DNA of 64,000 nucleotides from Polyangiaceae bacterium (GTDB lineage: Bacteria; Myxococcota_A; Polyangia; Polyangiales; Polyangiaceae): positions 682,001 through 746,000 of the forward strand of contig JADJXL010000025.1 in assembly GCA_016715885.1 (NCBI GenBank), given 5' to 3'. Below are positions 26,696 through 42,400 of the stretch, one piece after another (position 1 is the stretch's first letter; every line of letters begins with the position of its first letter). The notes under the pieces are model-generated. The model ran no database searches. It was not told where the DNA came from and worked only from the letters and a program-made list of their open reading frames with translations. The position numbers and the translations under genes were made by a program.

Positions 26696-27565
26696 TCAAG
26701 CGGATTGGCGAGGCTGAAGCGCATCGATCGCTTCGCGGGAAAACTCGCCCACCAGGGCACGATGCGCGGCGAGGCTTTCCGGAAGCGTGGTGCTCGCATG
26801 TTTCAACAACGTGATCACGGCGTCGCGTGGGCCGCGTAAAAGAGCGCGAAGCGCCAGGGTTCGTCCTGCTGGAACGGCAATCAGCGCGATGGTTGGTCGC
26901 GACCACACGAAGGCCGGTGATTCGCGCGTCATGGAGGCGATGTCCGTAATCGGCGAGAGGTGAAGCCAGGCGGACAATGCGTTCAGAAAGTTGTCGGTCA
27001 GCGTGAGATTGTCGGCCATCCGAAACAGCGGAACGCGCTCGGCGTTCACCTGCACACGTCTCAGGTTGCGCCACGCAAGCAGGCGATCCGGTGGATCTTC
27101 GCCGCGAAAACGAGCAGATCCGGTCCACCAAGACACGGTGGTATCCGTGCGGAAAAGCTCGGTGACGCGTGCGAACGTGGCGTGACGCGACAAGGCTTCG
27201 CCAACGTCGCTGGGCGATGCGATGCGTTCGCAGACGTCGAGGACCGATGCGACCAGAAGGTCGTATCGCCGCTTCGTGAAAACGCCGCCCAAGTTGTGAT
27301 TCGTCACTTGCAAGAGGTCGTTCAATGCGGCGGCCATCGCCCAGTCGGACGCGTTCGGTTCGGGCAGAACGTCGACCGGCGCAAGCAGTCGCGCGCGCCT
27401 CACGCGCGCCACGTCGAGATTCGTTCGCGTGTCGGGATCGACGATGCGTTCGTTCTGAAAAACCGTCAGCGCAGCCGGACCAAACGGGCGAGCCAGCCGG
27501 AGTTTTCCGCCCAAAACCAGCGGAACCACAATCCCCGCGACGAGCTCCTCGAACCGTTCGTTCAT
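26696..27565 (-). CDS. uncharacterised protein, partner of the upstream 500-residue protein
   Basis: 289 residues from the ATG at 27565, 7 bp after the upstream gene's stop; a longer start at 27634 would overlap that gene. No signal peptide or membrane helix. Visible features: a hydrophobic N-terminal helix, a GGKLRLARPFGPAALTVFQN strand pair, WAMAAALNDLLQV, and a mixed alpha/beta C-terminal half with WSRPTIALIAVPAGRTLALRALL. No motif I can name. Its stop codon abuts the rnd stop within a single TGATCA. Operon position implies a joint function with the preceding gene. I cannot assign it to a family. Confidence 0.7.
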   Translation of the reverse strand: MNERFEELVAGIVVPLVLGGKLRLARPFGPAALTVFQNERIVDPDTRTNLDVARVRRARLLAPVDVLPEPNASDWAMAAALNDLLQVTNHNLGGVFTKRRYDLLVASVLDVCERIASPSDVGEALSRHATFARVTELFRTDTTVSWWTGSARFRGEDPPDRLLAWRNLRRVQVNAERVPLFRMADNLTLTDNFLNALSAWLHLSPITDIASMTRESPAFVWSRPTIALIAVPAGRTLALRALLRGPRDAVITLLKHASTTLPESLAAHRALVGEFSREAIDALQPRQSA

Positions 27566-27572
27566 CGCCGAA

Positions 27573-29075
27573 CTATGTCCCGTCCTTGGCACTGGCAGCG
27601 GCGCCGTCGAAGTCACGAAGCGGACGAAGTCCAACGCCGCCCAACGTCACCTCGGGCAATTCGGTGGCGAGCGCTGATGCGAGCGAGTCGGCAAAGCGAT
27701 CAGTGCCGGCGGTGATCCACGCTTGCGCTTCGAGCACGGCGGCCTCGAGTGGAACGAAAGCTTCTTCGGGAATGCCAACGACATCGCCATCGCGACGAAT
27801 GAAGAGAACTTGTCCCGGAGGCGCTCCGAGCGAGCGGTAAAGAACGTCGGCCGAGACGGCAGGAACGACGTCGTACCCTGCGGGCGCGAAGAGGTTTTCG
27901 TGCAGCTTTCGATAGAACTGGCCGACGGGAATGCATTCGATGCCCGTTGGATGACGCACGACGGCGCCTACGTCGGTAAACGCGACCCTCGCCGCGCGAA
28001 GCGTGTCGGGGCCAAGCGCATACGCGATGCGTCGAAGGACCGACAAGTCAATCGTGTCGACCCACGTTGCAGTCACCGCTCGCCAAGGTTCGAGGGTCGG
28101 AACGAGTCGCAGCGCAACGGAAACAGAGCTCGATGCGAGCGTCTTGACGATCGGGGTGGGTTTTTCCTGGCGCATCTCGACGCGGGCAAACGCACGCACG
28201 TCGCCGAATGCGGGTAGCTTGGGAATTTCGAGCGGGTCGAGTCCGTGACCGCGAAACAGTACGAGGCCCGCATCGGAAAAGACCGGGCACGCGCGGAGAT
28301 TCACGGGGTGACGAAAGCCGCACTCGACGGCAGCACCTGGTGCGACTGGGACAAACATCGTGAGGCCCGGTGTGCGCGTGAGCAAAGGCAACATGCGCTC
28401 GGGCAGCGCCGGAACGCGAAAGAGGTATCGGACGACGGGCCCATCATCGAAGCTCGATTCAGGGGGCCATTCCGCGACGCCAACTTCGGCATCGACGCCG
28501 GAGCGAACGAAGTAGTGGATCATCGCCGGGCCGAGCCCTGCTTCAGCAGCGAGCCATCGTTCACCAGGTTCACGACCAGCCGAAGGGTCCGCGTGTGGCT
28601 CGAGACGAAGCACGAGCGCGCGAACGTCGATCTTTCGTTCGGCGCTGTAGCTCTGGGAAAAACTGTTGTGGTAGAGCCACAGCGGCGCGTCACCAGCACT
28701 TATCTGCGGGACGTCGTAACCAAAGGGCGCGGCAGCATCGCGATACTGAACGAAATGTCGGCTGGTGCCGGTGAACGTGTATCCGCCTGCAAGACGCGCA
28801 ATTTCGGCGATGCGATCCATGCGATCGCTCGTTTCGGCCGCGAACATGAGCGTGACTTCGCGAGCACCCAGCTTGGAGCGAACGACTTCGATCGAGAGAG
28901 AACGAAGGATGTCGGCGAGCGAGCCTTGGCGCGTGTAGAGCGCGAGAAACGCGACGAGTCGATCGATGGAGGGCAAAAGAACGACGCCTTTGCCGCCGAG
29001 AGCGACACCACGTGCATCGAGGCCGAGCCCTGGCGTGCGAAGCCGAGTTTGATGTACGGCAACGCGCTCGAGCAT
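27573..29075 (-). CDS. uncharacterised 500-residue protein, first gene of a two-gene module
   Basis: 500 residues from the ATG at 29075, selected over the upstream ATG at 29099 because AAGGAG lies 9 bp before it. No signal peptide, membrane helix or recognisable catalytic motif. The sequence is beta-rich with recurrent segments, including CPVFSDAGLVLFRGHGLDP and GQVLFIRRDGDVVGIPEEAF, and ends in a polar acidic tail. The two segments look loosely like accessory domains in MoxR/FtsH-vWA ternary systems, but no AAA+ or vWA gene is adjacent, so this is only a hunch. The downstream gene begins 7 bp after its stop. Confidence 0.7.
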   Translation of the reverse strand: MLERVAVHQTRLRTPGLGLDARGVALGGKGVVLLPSIDRLVAFLALYTRQGSLADILRSLSIEVVRSKLGAREVTLMFAAETSDRMDRIAEIARLAGGYTFTGTSRHFVQYRDAAAPFGYDVPQISAGDAPLWLYHNSFSQSYSAERKIDVRALVLRLEPHADPSAGREPGERWLAAEAGLGPAMIHYFVRSGVDAEVGVAEWPPESSFDDGPVVRYLFRVPALPERMLPLLTRTPGLTMFVPVAPGAAVECGFRHPVNLRACPVFSDAGLVLFRGHGLDPLEIPKLPAFGDVRAFARVEMRQEKPTPIVKTLASSSVSVALRLVPTLEPWRAVTATWVDTIDLSVLRRIAYALGPDTLRAARVAFTDVGAVVRHPTGIECIPVGQFYRKLHENLFAPAGYDVVPAVSADVLYRSLGAPPGQVLFIRRDGDVVGIPEEAFVPLEAAVLEAQAWITAGTDRFADSLASALATELPEVTLGGVGLRPLRDFDGAAASAKDGT

Positions 29076-29371
29076 TCCTAGCGACTCCTTCGCGAACACA
29101 GCGGACGAGCCGCGGCCTCGAAGAGGAGCGTGCTCATGTGCTGAATCATGCGAGACATCTCGATGGGGCCTCGACCGTAACGAGCCTCGCGTCTGTCACG
29201 CGGCCGGCTGTATCGATGATGCCAAGCCCGACCACGCACTCGCTGCGCCGAGGCACCGAGGCTAGGGGTTCGTAGTCAGCGCGTCAAGCGACCGCACTGC
29301 GCCGTCAACACCGCTCTTTTTGCCTGAGCGTAGATTGTGTACCCTTGGGGCCGTCGCAGTCGCGAACAAGC

Positions 29372-33301
<3,930 letters not shown>

Positions 33302-33323
33302 CTGAACCAGCCCATCAATTCGA

Positions 33324-33412
33324 CCCCGGGGGGTTTGGGGGGGCCGAGCCTCGGCCCCCCCAACGTGAACCAAGCCTCGCGAAGCGCGCGTCCCACGCGC
33401 GCGAAGCGAGCG
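33324..33412 (-). repeat. dispersed intergenic repeat, copy B
   Basis: Opposite orientation to copy A at 10741-10830. Bases 33371-33412 match copy A exactly (42 bp as reverse complement). It also holds a perfect 12-bp hairpin at 33337-33361, G7-CCGAG / CTCGG-C7, with a one-base loop. Copy A has this hairpin interrupted by a 4-bp insertion. Confidence 0.88.
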
Positions 33413-33432
33413 TTCAAATCTAGACCTGCTTT

Positions 33433-33472
33433 CAAAAGAAAAACGCCGGGCGGCATAGAAACCACCCGGCGT
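33433..33472 (-). terminator. intrinsic terminator of gltI
   Basis: On the minus strand: an 11-bp stem (ACGCCGGGTGG paired with CCGCCCGGCGT, one G-T pair) 23 bp past the gltI stop, followed by TTTTTCTTTT. Confidence 0.92.
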
Positions 33473-33494
33473 CTTCACTTGTTACGCGCCCGTA

Positions 33495-36400
33495 TTATTC
33501 GGAACCGATGGCGATCCCGAGCGACTGGCGCAGCGTGAAGTACTGCTCCGAGACGGAGAACAGGAGCAGTTCCTTGAGCTTCTCCTGAGGCGGAAGATCA
33601 CCGGGCTGCTGCGGCTCGGACGCGATGATCTTCTTGGCAATCTCGAGATCGCCGCAGAGGAGGAAGCCGGCACGCGTGGCCGTGATGTCGACGCATTGCG
33701 ACCAGCGCTTCAAGTTGGCCTTGGCGCCGTCGGCGACGAACTTCTTCACGACCATGCGCAGACCCTCGAGCTGCACGGGCTGCATGAACTGTTTGATCGT
33801 TTGCGCCGTCGCCAGCACCTGCTTCTCGATGTCCGGCGGCGAAGGCGTGTCCGGTTGGACGAGCTTCATCGCGGCAAAGAGCAGCACCGTCAACTCCGTA
33901 ACCGTCGGGAAGAGCGTCTTGATGTAGTGCTCGCCGCGGTACATCGCGAGGTGCTTGCCGATGATGAACGTGAGCTCTTGCGGCGAGAACCCGGTGAGTA
34001 CCGTTTGACCAGCAACGGATGACGGAGGTTCGGCAGGCACGGCCACGAGAGCTCCGGGCACATCGCTGCGGACGTAGAGAGCGGGGCACGAGATGCCGAG
34101 CACCTGTGATGCCCACCCGAACGTACGAGCAAACGTGACGGTCGACGTCGCCGGATCCTGACGGAACCGCGGATCGAGAACCGGGCGCTCCTTCTTTGCC
34201 TCGAGCGTCATGATCTTCGCCTTGAGCGCCGCAGAAGCGATCATCTCGAAGATCTTGCCGATGTAGAGGTTCTCCTCCTCGTGGAAGAGGTTTCGGAGCC
34301 ACGCCTCGTTGTCGAGCCGGCTCTTGACCTGGAGCATCCCCTGGGGCCGATAGTCCTCGAAGAACTTTTGCTCGTCTTCTTCCGACTTACGCAGAAGTGC
34401 CAGTGCCGCAGCCGTGCACCACGCCGGGTCGTACGCCTTCTGCTCGACGTACAACTGGTAGAGCTTGTGGTACGTGTCCGCGCTCGTCGGATCGATCTTC
34501 ACGAGCGCTTGGTACTCACCAATCGCTTCATCGTTCTGAGCGAGGCTGGTGAAGAGCTGCGCGAGGATCAAATGCTCCTGCGTATCGTCAGGCTTCAGGC
34601 GTGACGAGATCCTGAATGTCTCGACCGCCTTTTCGTGATCCTCGAGCCGATCGCGATAGATGAGGCCGAGAGCGTGCCAGAGGGTGAACTCGAGGTCGAC
34701 GTTCCCCTTGCCCGCGACGCGGTGGATCATCTTTCGATACGCGCGCTCGAGCTGCTTCCACTCCTTCTGCGCGGTGAGGATCTTGTTGATGCGCTCGAAC
34801 GCATCGAGGAAGCCCGGATCGAGATCGAGTGCGTCGTTGAAGAGATCGACCGCTCGATTCATGTCCTCGAGTTTGTCGCGGTAGATCTGCGCCATCGTGA
34901 AGAAGTAGCGCGACTTGCGCTTGGGTTGCGGCTCGAGGTCCGCAATACGCTGCAAGCACTCGACCATCTTCTCCCAGTGGCTGAGCTTCTGATAAAGCGC
35001 GAGCAGCGTGTGGAGCAGCTTGTGGTTCTGCGGCTCCAGATCGAGCGCCTCTTCGAGAGCTTCGACGGCCTTCGGCGAGTTCTGATCCTTCTCCCACGTG
35101 TCCGCGATCTCCTGGAGAACCTTGAAGCGCTCGGCACCATCGATGATGTTGTCGAGGATCTGGCGCTTGTAGTGCGCCACTTGCTTCCAGTCCTTCAGGT
35201 TGTCGTAAACGCCGACCATCGCGTCGAGCGTGGGACGATGCGCAGGCTCGACTCCGAGAGCTTTCTCGAAGTTGTTGATCGCCTGCTTGGCTTGCCCCTG
35301 CGCCTGCTTGATGAGCCCGAGCTTGTAATAAACGTTCGCCCGTTCCTCGGTCTCCTCCTCACCAAGACTCGTGAGCACCTTCTGGTAGTTTGTCAGGGCA
35401 CCCGCCCAGTCACTCAGCTTGAAGCACACGTCCGCGAGGCCGCGAATGGTCTCTTGGCTCGTTAGATCGAGCTGATATGCAGCTTGGTACGCCTTGAGTG
35501 CCGGCTCGAACTTGCCCAATGCGACGAGCACTTTGCCGAAGATGTTTTGCAGCCGATGCTGCTCGGGCTTCTCTCGCTTGCCGCTCTTCTTGACGAGCAT
35601 TTCCGCGAGCGGTTCGGCCTTGGCCCACTTCTCCGTATTCACGTACTCGTCGAGAAGCGGCATGGCCGCGTCCTCGTTGTCCGCATCGCTCTGAAGCGCG
35701 AGCTCGTACGCCTGCACCGCAAGCTCGTGCTCGCCGAGCATGTCGTCGCGCAACTTGCCGAGCTCGACGAGGAGTTTGGCGCGCGGACGAGGCAGCTCGG
35801 TGTTCTGCTGCTCCTGATCCAAGTAGCGTTCGGCCGCGACCCAATCGGCGGAGTCGATGGCGATGACACGCAACGCCGCAAGCGACGGGACGTGGGTCGG
35901 ATCCAGATCGAGCGCCATCTGGAAGCGATCTTGGGCAAGCACACGATCGCCGAGTTTGTCCTCGAGCTGCTTACCGATGCGGTAATACATCTCGACGCGC
36001 TGCTTGCCGTCGGCGGTCAGATCCGCGACGCGCGTCATGTATTCGATGGCGCGGTGAGAATCGTCCTGCTTCTCGTAAAGCTTCGCGAGAGCCTCGAGCG
36101 CCGTGATGTGCTTGTCGTCGAGGTCGGTGATGTTGAGCCAGGAATCGATCGCCTTGTCGAAGTCCTGAAGCTCTTCGGCGTACACCTTCGCCGTGTGCGC
36201 CCACAGCTCGATCTTCTTCTGCCGATCGATCGTCGCATTGATGTGCCGATCGTAGGTGTTGATGAGATCGTGCCACTGGCGGAGGCGGCGATAGCAGCGC
36301 TCGAGTGATTCCAGCGCGAACTCGTGGTGAGGATCGATGTCGACCACTTGTTCAAGGCGCACGGCCGCAAGGTCAGGCTTGAGGAATTGCTCTTCCTGAT

Positions 36401-39400
36401 TCTTGGCAATCTTGAGCAACACCTCGATGCGCTCGCGCTCGGTCGTGACGACGTCGAGTTGCATCTCGAGGACGCCGACGAGATCGGGCCACTGATGCGT
36501 CTGGTTGTAGACGCGTTCGAGACCACGCATGGCCTGCAGGTTCGACGCGTCGACTTCGAGCACCTCGCGATAGATCTGCCCCGCCTTTTCGATGAGGTTC
36601 AGGTCTTTCTCGTAGATGCCTGCGCAACGCAGCTTCGTGAGCGCAATCTGCGCCGGATCCGTCTGCGACTTGCCCTTACGGGTCAGGATGTCGACGAGCT
36701 CGTTGAGCAGATTGCGATCGGTGTAGATGCGGTCGAGCGCATCGAGCGCTGGGAGGTGGTACGCATCGACATCGAGGGCTTGCTTGTAGAACGACACGCC
36801 CTGATCGACATCGACGTTCTTCTCGAGAACCTCGCCGAGCTCCGTGAGGACTTCCTTGCGATCGGTGTCCTTGACGGCGATGTCGCGCGCCTGCTGCAGC
36901 AACTGTCCTTGCTGTTGCCACTGGCCACCCTTCTTGTGGAAGTTCGCCATTTGCCGCAGCACCGAAACGTTGTTCGGATCGATCGTGCGCACTTTCATGT
37001 AGTACGGCTGCGAATACTCGGGATGCCCGAGATCCTCGGCGTACCACTTCGCCAAGTGCAGACAGAGCGTGATCGTTGGCAGCGGCTGCGTCTCGGCCTG
37101 TAGCCAACGGTTGGCGTTCTGCACGAGCTCGGGCCAACGGTTCGTCGCTTGCGCCATCCGTTCGAGATAACGAACGGTGTCCATGTTGTCGTAATCGAGC
37201 TCGAAGGCCGTCATGAGAGCGTCGAAGGCCTGCGGTTTGTCGTCGAGCTCCTCTTCGAAGACTTTCGCGACTTTGCGCAGGATTTCGGTCTTCTCGTTCG
37301 TGTCTTCACGCGTGTCGAGGCGCGCCAAGTAAAGCTCGATGAGCGGCTCGGCTCGGTGCGCAACGGCGTGTAGCTCTTCGAGCGCCAAGTACGCCCGATC
37401 GTGCGTCGGCTCGATCTCGAGAACCTTCTCGTACGCGACCGTGCCCTTGTCCTTGTCGTAGACCTGGTGCTCCCAGATGTCCGCGACCTCGAGGTATTCC
37501 CGGACCTTTTCCTGCGGATCCTCGTACGCCGCTGCGCGACCCATCTTGACGTCGATCACCTCCACCCATCGCTCTTCGGCACGGAGGAGGTTTTCGAGCG
37601 CCGCCATGGCCTCGAAGTCACGCGGATCGACCGCAAGCAGCTTCCGCCACGCGTCGATTGCGTCGTACGGCTGCTGCAAGACGTTCTGGTAGGTCAAACC
37701 GAGCTCGCGATAGAGCGCGATCATGTTCTCGGGCGGAAGGAACCCACTGCACCGATCGACCGTCTGATGCAGAACCGTCACGAGCTCGTTCGGTTGCCCC
37801 TCGTGCGTGGTTCGCTTGCGCCAGATCTCTGCGATTGCGTAGAGCGCTTCGGCATTCGCGTATTCGATGTCGAGTGCGCGGTTGTAATCGTCGAGCGCCA
37901 GATCGTCGCGATTGAGCTGATCGTTGTAGAGCTTCGCGCGCCGCAAGAGCACAGCCACGCGACCCTCATCCGTTTCTTCCGCGTCGAATTGCTGTTCGAG
38001 CACTTCGCACAACTCGCCCCAACGTGATTCACGTTCGTACAAGTTTGCCAAGGCAAACAGTGCTTCGGTGTCCACGCCGAGATCGAGGACCTGCTTCCAC
38101 ATGTCGATCGCGGCCGTGATGTTGTTCAAATGCTCGGGAGCGGCGAGCAAGCGCGCCATCTTCGCGCGCACGTCACGCTCGTTCGTCGTGATCTCGAGCT
38201 CGCGGTTGTAGACGTTCATGAGGTCGTTCCACGAACCCTTCACGCCATAGAGGCGTTCGAGCGCATAGACTGCAGCCTCGTTCTGCGGCTCAAGCTCGTC
38301 GAAAAGCCGGCGGAAGGCGCGAATTGCATCGTCGACCTGTCCAAGCTGCTCCTCGTAAACCTGACCGAGACGGCCCCACAACTCGATGAGCTCGTACGGC
38401 TCGAGCGGTACCTTCACCCGCTGTTCGAGGATCTGCGCAAGCTCTGCCCAGCTCTCGAGCGACGAGTAGATCCGGTCGAGCTCGACGAGCGCCTTTGGCT
38501 CGAGAGGCTCGACACCGAGCACATAGCGATACGTCTCCTCGGCCTTGGTGATGTCACCAAGTTCTTCCTCGAAAACGCGCGCCAAACGCAGGCCCGTGGA
38601 CGTCTGCACGTCCTTGTCCGCATGCAAGCCGAGCACGTCCGCGTAAGCGTTCGCGACCGCCTCCCAACCGCCGTCGGTCACCCTTCCAAGACGCTCGATT
38701 TCCTCCAGCGTCTTCTCGTCGGTCGGATACTCCTTCAGCGCTCGCACGTAGATACCGAGCGCGCCGTCGAGCGCCACGAGTCGTTCCTCGTAGGTCTCGG
38801 CCATGCGGTAGTACATCGCGCGACGCTCTTCCGGCTCCTTCAGATGCGTGAGCTTCGCTTCGAGCACGCCGAGGAGCTTCTCCCACTCATTCGACGTCTC
38901 GTAGAGCGGTTCGAGCGTCTCGCCGATCTCTAGCTGCCGAATACCTCGGCCAAACAAGCCTTCGAGCGCTTCGAGCGTCGTTCGATGATCGGGCGCGTTG
39001 GTCAACACCTCGCGATAGGCCGCGATGGCAGCGCCTAGATCGTCCAACTGAAGCTCATAGATCTGCCCCAGCCGGTACTTGAACTCCAAACTCTCTTCGC
39101 CGCTCGCAATCTCCGCTTCACGCGCGAGCACGGGAACGAGATCCGTCCACCTCTCGGTCATCATGAAGAGGCGGTCGAGCGACGAAATCGCTTGGATGTT
39201 CTCCGCGTCGACTTCGAGCACGCGACGATATCGCGCGACCGCGTTGTCCACGTCCTCGAGCTGCGTCTCGAAGATGCCCGCAAGGCGCAAACCGAGCTCG
39301 ACGAACAAATCGGGCTGCTCGCCAAGCTTGTTGAGCTCTGCGTCATACAGCGCCGCGACGTCCTTCCATCGCGACACGTACCCCGCCAAACGCTCGATGT

Positions 39401-42400
39401 TCGCAAGCGAGTCCTGGTTCGTAATGTCGAACGTGACTGCACGTGCGTACGTGTCGAACGCAGCCTGGTGGTTGCCGAGCATCTCCTCGTGCAGCCGCGC
39501 AATGCGATGGAGCAGGTCGACCCTGGCGTACTGATCGTCAGCCTTCGTGACCTGCACTTCGAGGACACTGATGAGTTTGTCCCAGGATTGCGCCGTGTCG
39601 TAGATGGGCTCGAGCACGAGCGCGGCGCCGAGTGGATCGCGATCGCCACTCTTGATGCCTTCGAGCGCAATCAGTGTCGGCTCGTGATCGGGCATCACCG
39701 CCAACAGATCGCGATACAGCTCGATAGCTCGCTGAACGTCGTTCAGATGCTTCTCGTACAGCTCTGCGATTCGGTAGTTGTAGGAAATCTGCTCGGCCGG
39801 ATCGCCCGTGATGCGAGACAGGTGCTCGAGAATGCCAAGCAACTCGGGCCAGTTCTCCGACTGCTGGAACAGCACATCGAGACGGCCAAGCGCCTGCAAG
39901 TCGTCCGGATCGAGCTCGAGTACACGTTGGTACGTGTCGATCGCCGCCGGCACGTCCTTCTGCTCGCTCTCGTAGACCGCACCCATTTGGTAATAGATGC
40001 TCTTCTTCTCTTCCGTGTCGGGGACGAGCTCGATCTTCTTCGTGTAGACAGCGAGCAGATCCTGCCACCGGGACAAACCGAGGTAGAGGTTGATGAGCTG
40101 ATCGATGGCGCTGAGATCCTCAGGATCGAGATCGAGGATCTTGCCGTACACCGCGATCGCCGCATCGTGCTTCTGCAGCACGTCTTCCTCGATCGATGCA
40201 GCCTGGAAGAGCGCGCTCTTTTTCTCGCCAAACTCGTCGAGGATCTCAGCCTTCTGCTGCAAAACCTCCGAAAGCTCCGGATACCGCTCCGCCGCACGGA
40301 ACAGATTCTCGAGCGCCTCCGCTGCTGCGAGGTTGTGCGTGTCGATGCGAAGCACCGTTCGGTAGTGCTTGATGGCGCTCTCGACGTCGCCGAGCTCCTC
40401 GTAAACCCGTGCGCTCATCATGAAGAGCTGGCTTCCAAGCTCGGGCTCCTGCTGCGCAGCCGCGAGGTCTTCGAGCACCTTCGCTTGATCCGCAAGCCGG
40501 CCTGTCGCTCGCGCCAATCGATCGAGCGCCTGTTGCGTCGTATCGAGCGCTGGATCATGCGCGAGCGCCCGCGCATGCGTATCGAACGCCGCGTTCAGAT
40601 CACCACCCGCATCTTCGTAAAGCGTCGCGATCTGATGGAGCAGCTCCACCTTGCGTGACAGATCGTCCGTGCGACGAACCTGCACTTCATGCACGCCGAT
40701 GAGCTTCATGAAGTCGCCTGATGCTCGATAAAGCGGCTCCAAGATCTCGGCGATCTTCTCCTCGTATTCGCTCAGCTTCCCGAGACGTTCGAGGGCGGAA
40801 AGAGCTTCCGCATTCGACGGTTCACGCTCGAGCACCTGCCGGTATCCCTCGATGGCCGTGTCGAGCAAGTCCATCTTCGTTTCGCGTAGCGACGCGAGAC
40901 GCAGCATCAGACGAATCTGCTCCTCGTCCTCCGTCGCGTAACGAAGCTGTTGTTCGAGATTATCGGCGAGGTCTTGCCACATCGACTGCCGCGAAAAGAG
41001 GCCGTCGAGCTTCGTCAGCGCAACGTGGCTCGTCGGATCCTCACGCAACACTTCCTGATAAGCGGCGATGGCGTCTTCGGGTCGCGAGAGTTTTTCCTCG
41101 TACACGATCGCCATCTGATCGAAGAGCACCTCGCGATCAGTGAACTCGGGCGCGATCGCAATGCGCCGTCGATACACCTCGATGAGGTCCTGCCAGCGCT
41201 CGGTGCGCGTGTAGAGCGCATCCATTCCGGAGAGCGCCTCGGCGTCCGCCGGGTCGATCTCGAGCACGCGCTTGTAACCATTCGCCGCGTCCTCGACCTT
41301 GCCGAGCTTCTCGGAAATGCCAGCCAAACGCATCCAGTACTCGCGCGCCAAACGCTCGTCGCTCAAACCACCCGCGATCTCGCTGAAGACCGCGAAAAGT
41401 TTGTCCCACGAGTTCGCCTGTGCCGCGAACTGCTCGAGCTCGCCACGCGTATCCGCATTCGACGGATCGTCACGCAGTGCGCGACTCTGCGCTTCGAACG
41501 CTCGTTCGAGACTCGAAAGGTTTTCCGCTGCAACTCGCGCAACCTTGCGGAGCAGGTTCACGCGCGCGCTTACGTCACCCTCGGCCGCCGCGAGAATTTC
41601 GAGCGATTGAATGAGTTTTTCCCAGTCACCACGTGATTCGTAGATCTCTTGCAAGATCTCGGCAGCTTCCGCTCGCAGCTCCTCGTTCTCGAGAAGCGCT
41701 TCGAGCGACAAACGCGCACCCTCGTGCGTCGGATCGAGCGCAAGGATCTCCCGATAGTTCTCGAGCGCGCCGTGCGGGTCCTGCAAGTGCTTCTCGAGCG
41801 TCGAGCCGAGGCGATACTTGAGGTCGACGGTGACCGCGTCGCCGAGGTTCAACTCGATGCGACGCTTCAGCACATCGACGTACTGCTCCCATTGCTCTTG
41901 CAAACGGTAGAGCGTGTCGAGTGCTTCGAGCGCAGGAGCATCGGCCGGATCGTCTTCGAGCACCTCGTTGTAGGTCGCAATCGCGCTTCCGCGATCGCTG
42001 AGCTCGTTGACGAACAGCTCGGCGATTGCGTACCGAATCGTCTTCTTTGCTTCGGTATCGTCCGCGAGCTCGAGCTTGCGCTTCTGGATCTCGAGTAGTT
42101 CGTTGAAGCGCGACGTGCTGCGATAGAGACGTTCGAGAGCGGAGATGGCTTCGGCGTTCTCGCTGTCGGTGTCGTAGACGGCGCGGAACTGAGCAAGCGC
42201 ATCGTCGATGCGATTCACTTCGTCGACGAGCACGCTTCCAAGGCGCAGTCGAAGGGCGATCCCGAGATCCCGATCGCTCTCGGCATCTGCCTCTTCGATC
42301 ATCTTGCGATACGAAGCGATGAGAGCTTCCCAGCTCCCCGTGGCACGCGCGACGCGTTCGACGTCGTCGATGCACTGCGTATCGCCTGGTGCGATCTCGA

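Noticed and set aside
39192..40658. Large plus-strand frame opposite gltI
   Set aside because: The TPR periodicity of gltI on the other strand explains it; repetitive DNA creates long open shadows.
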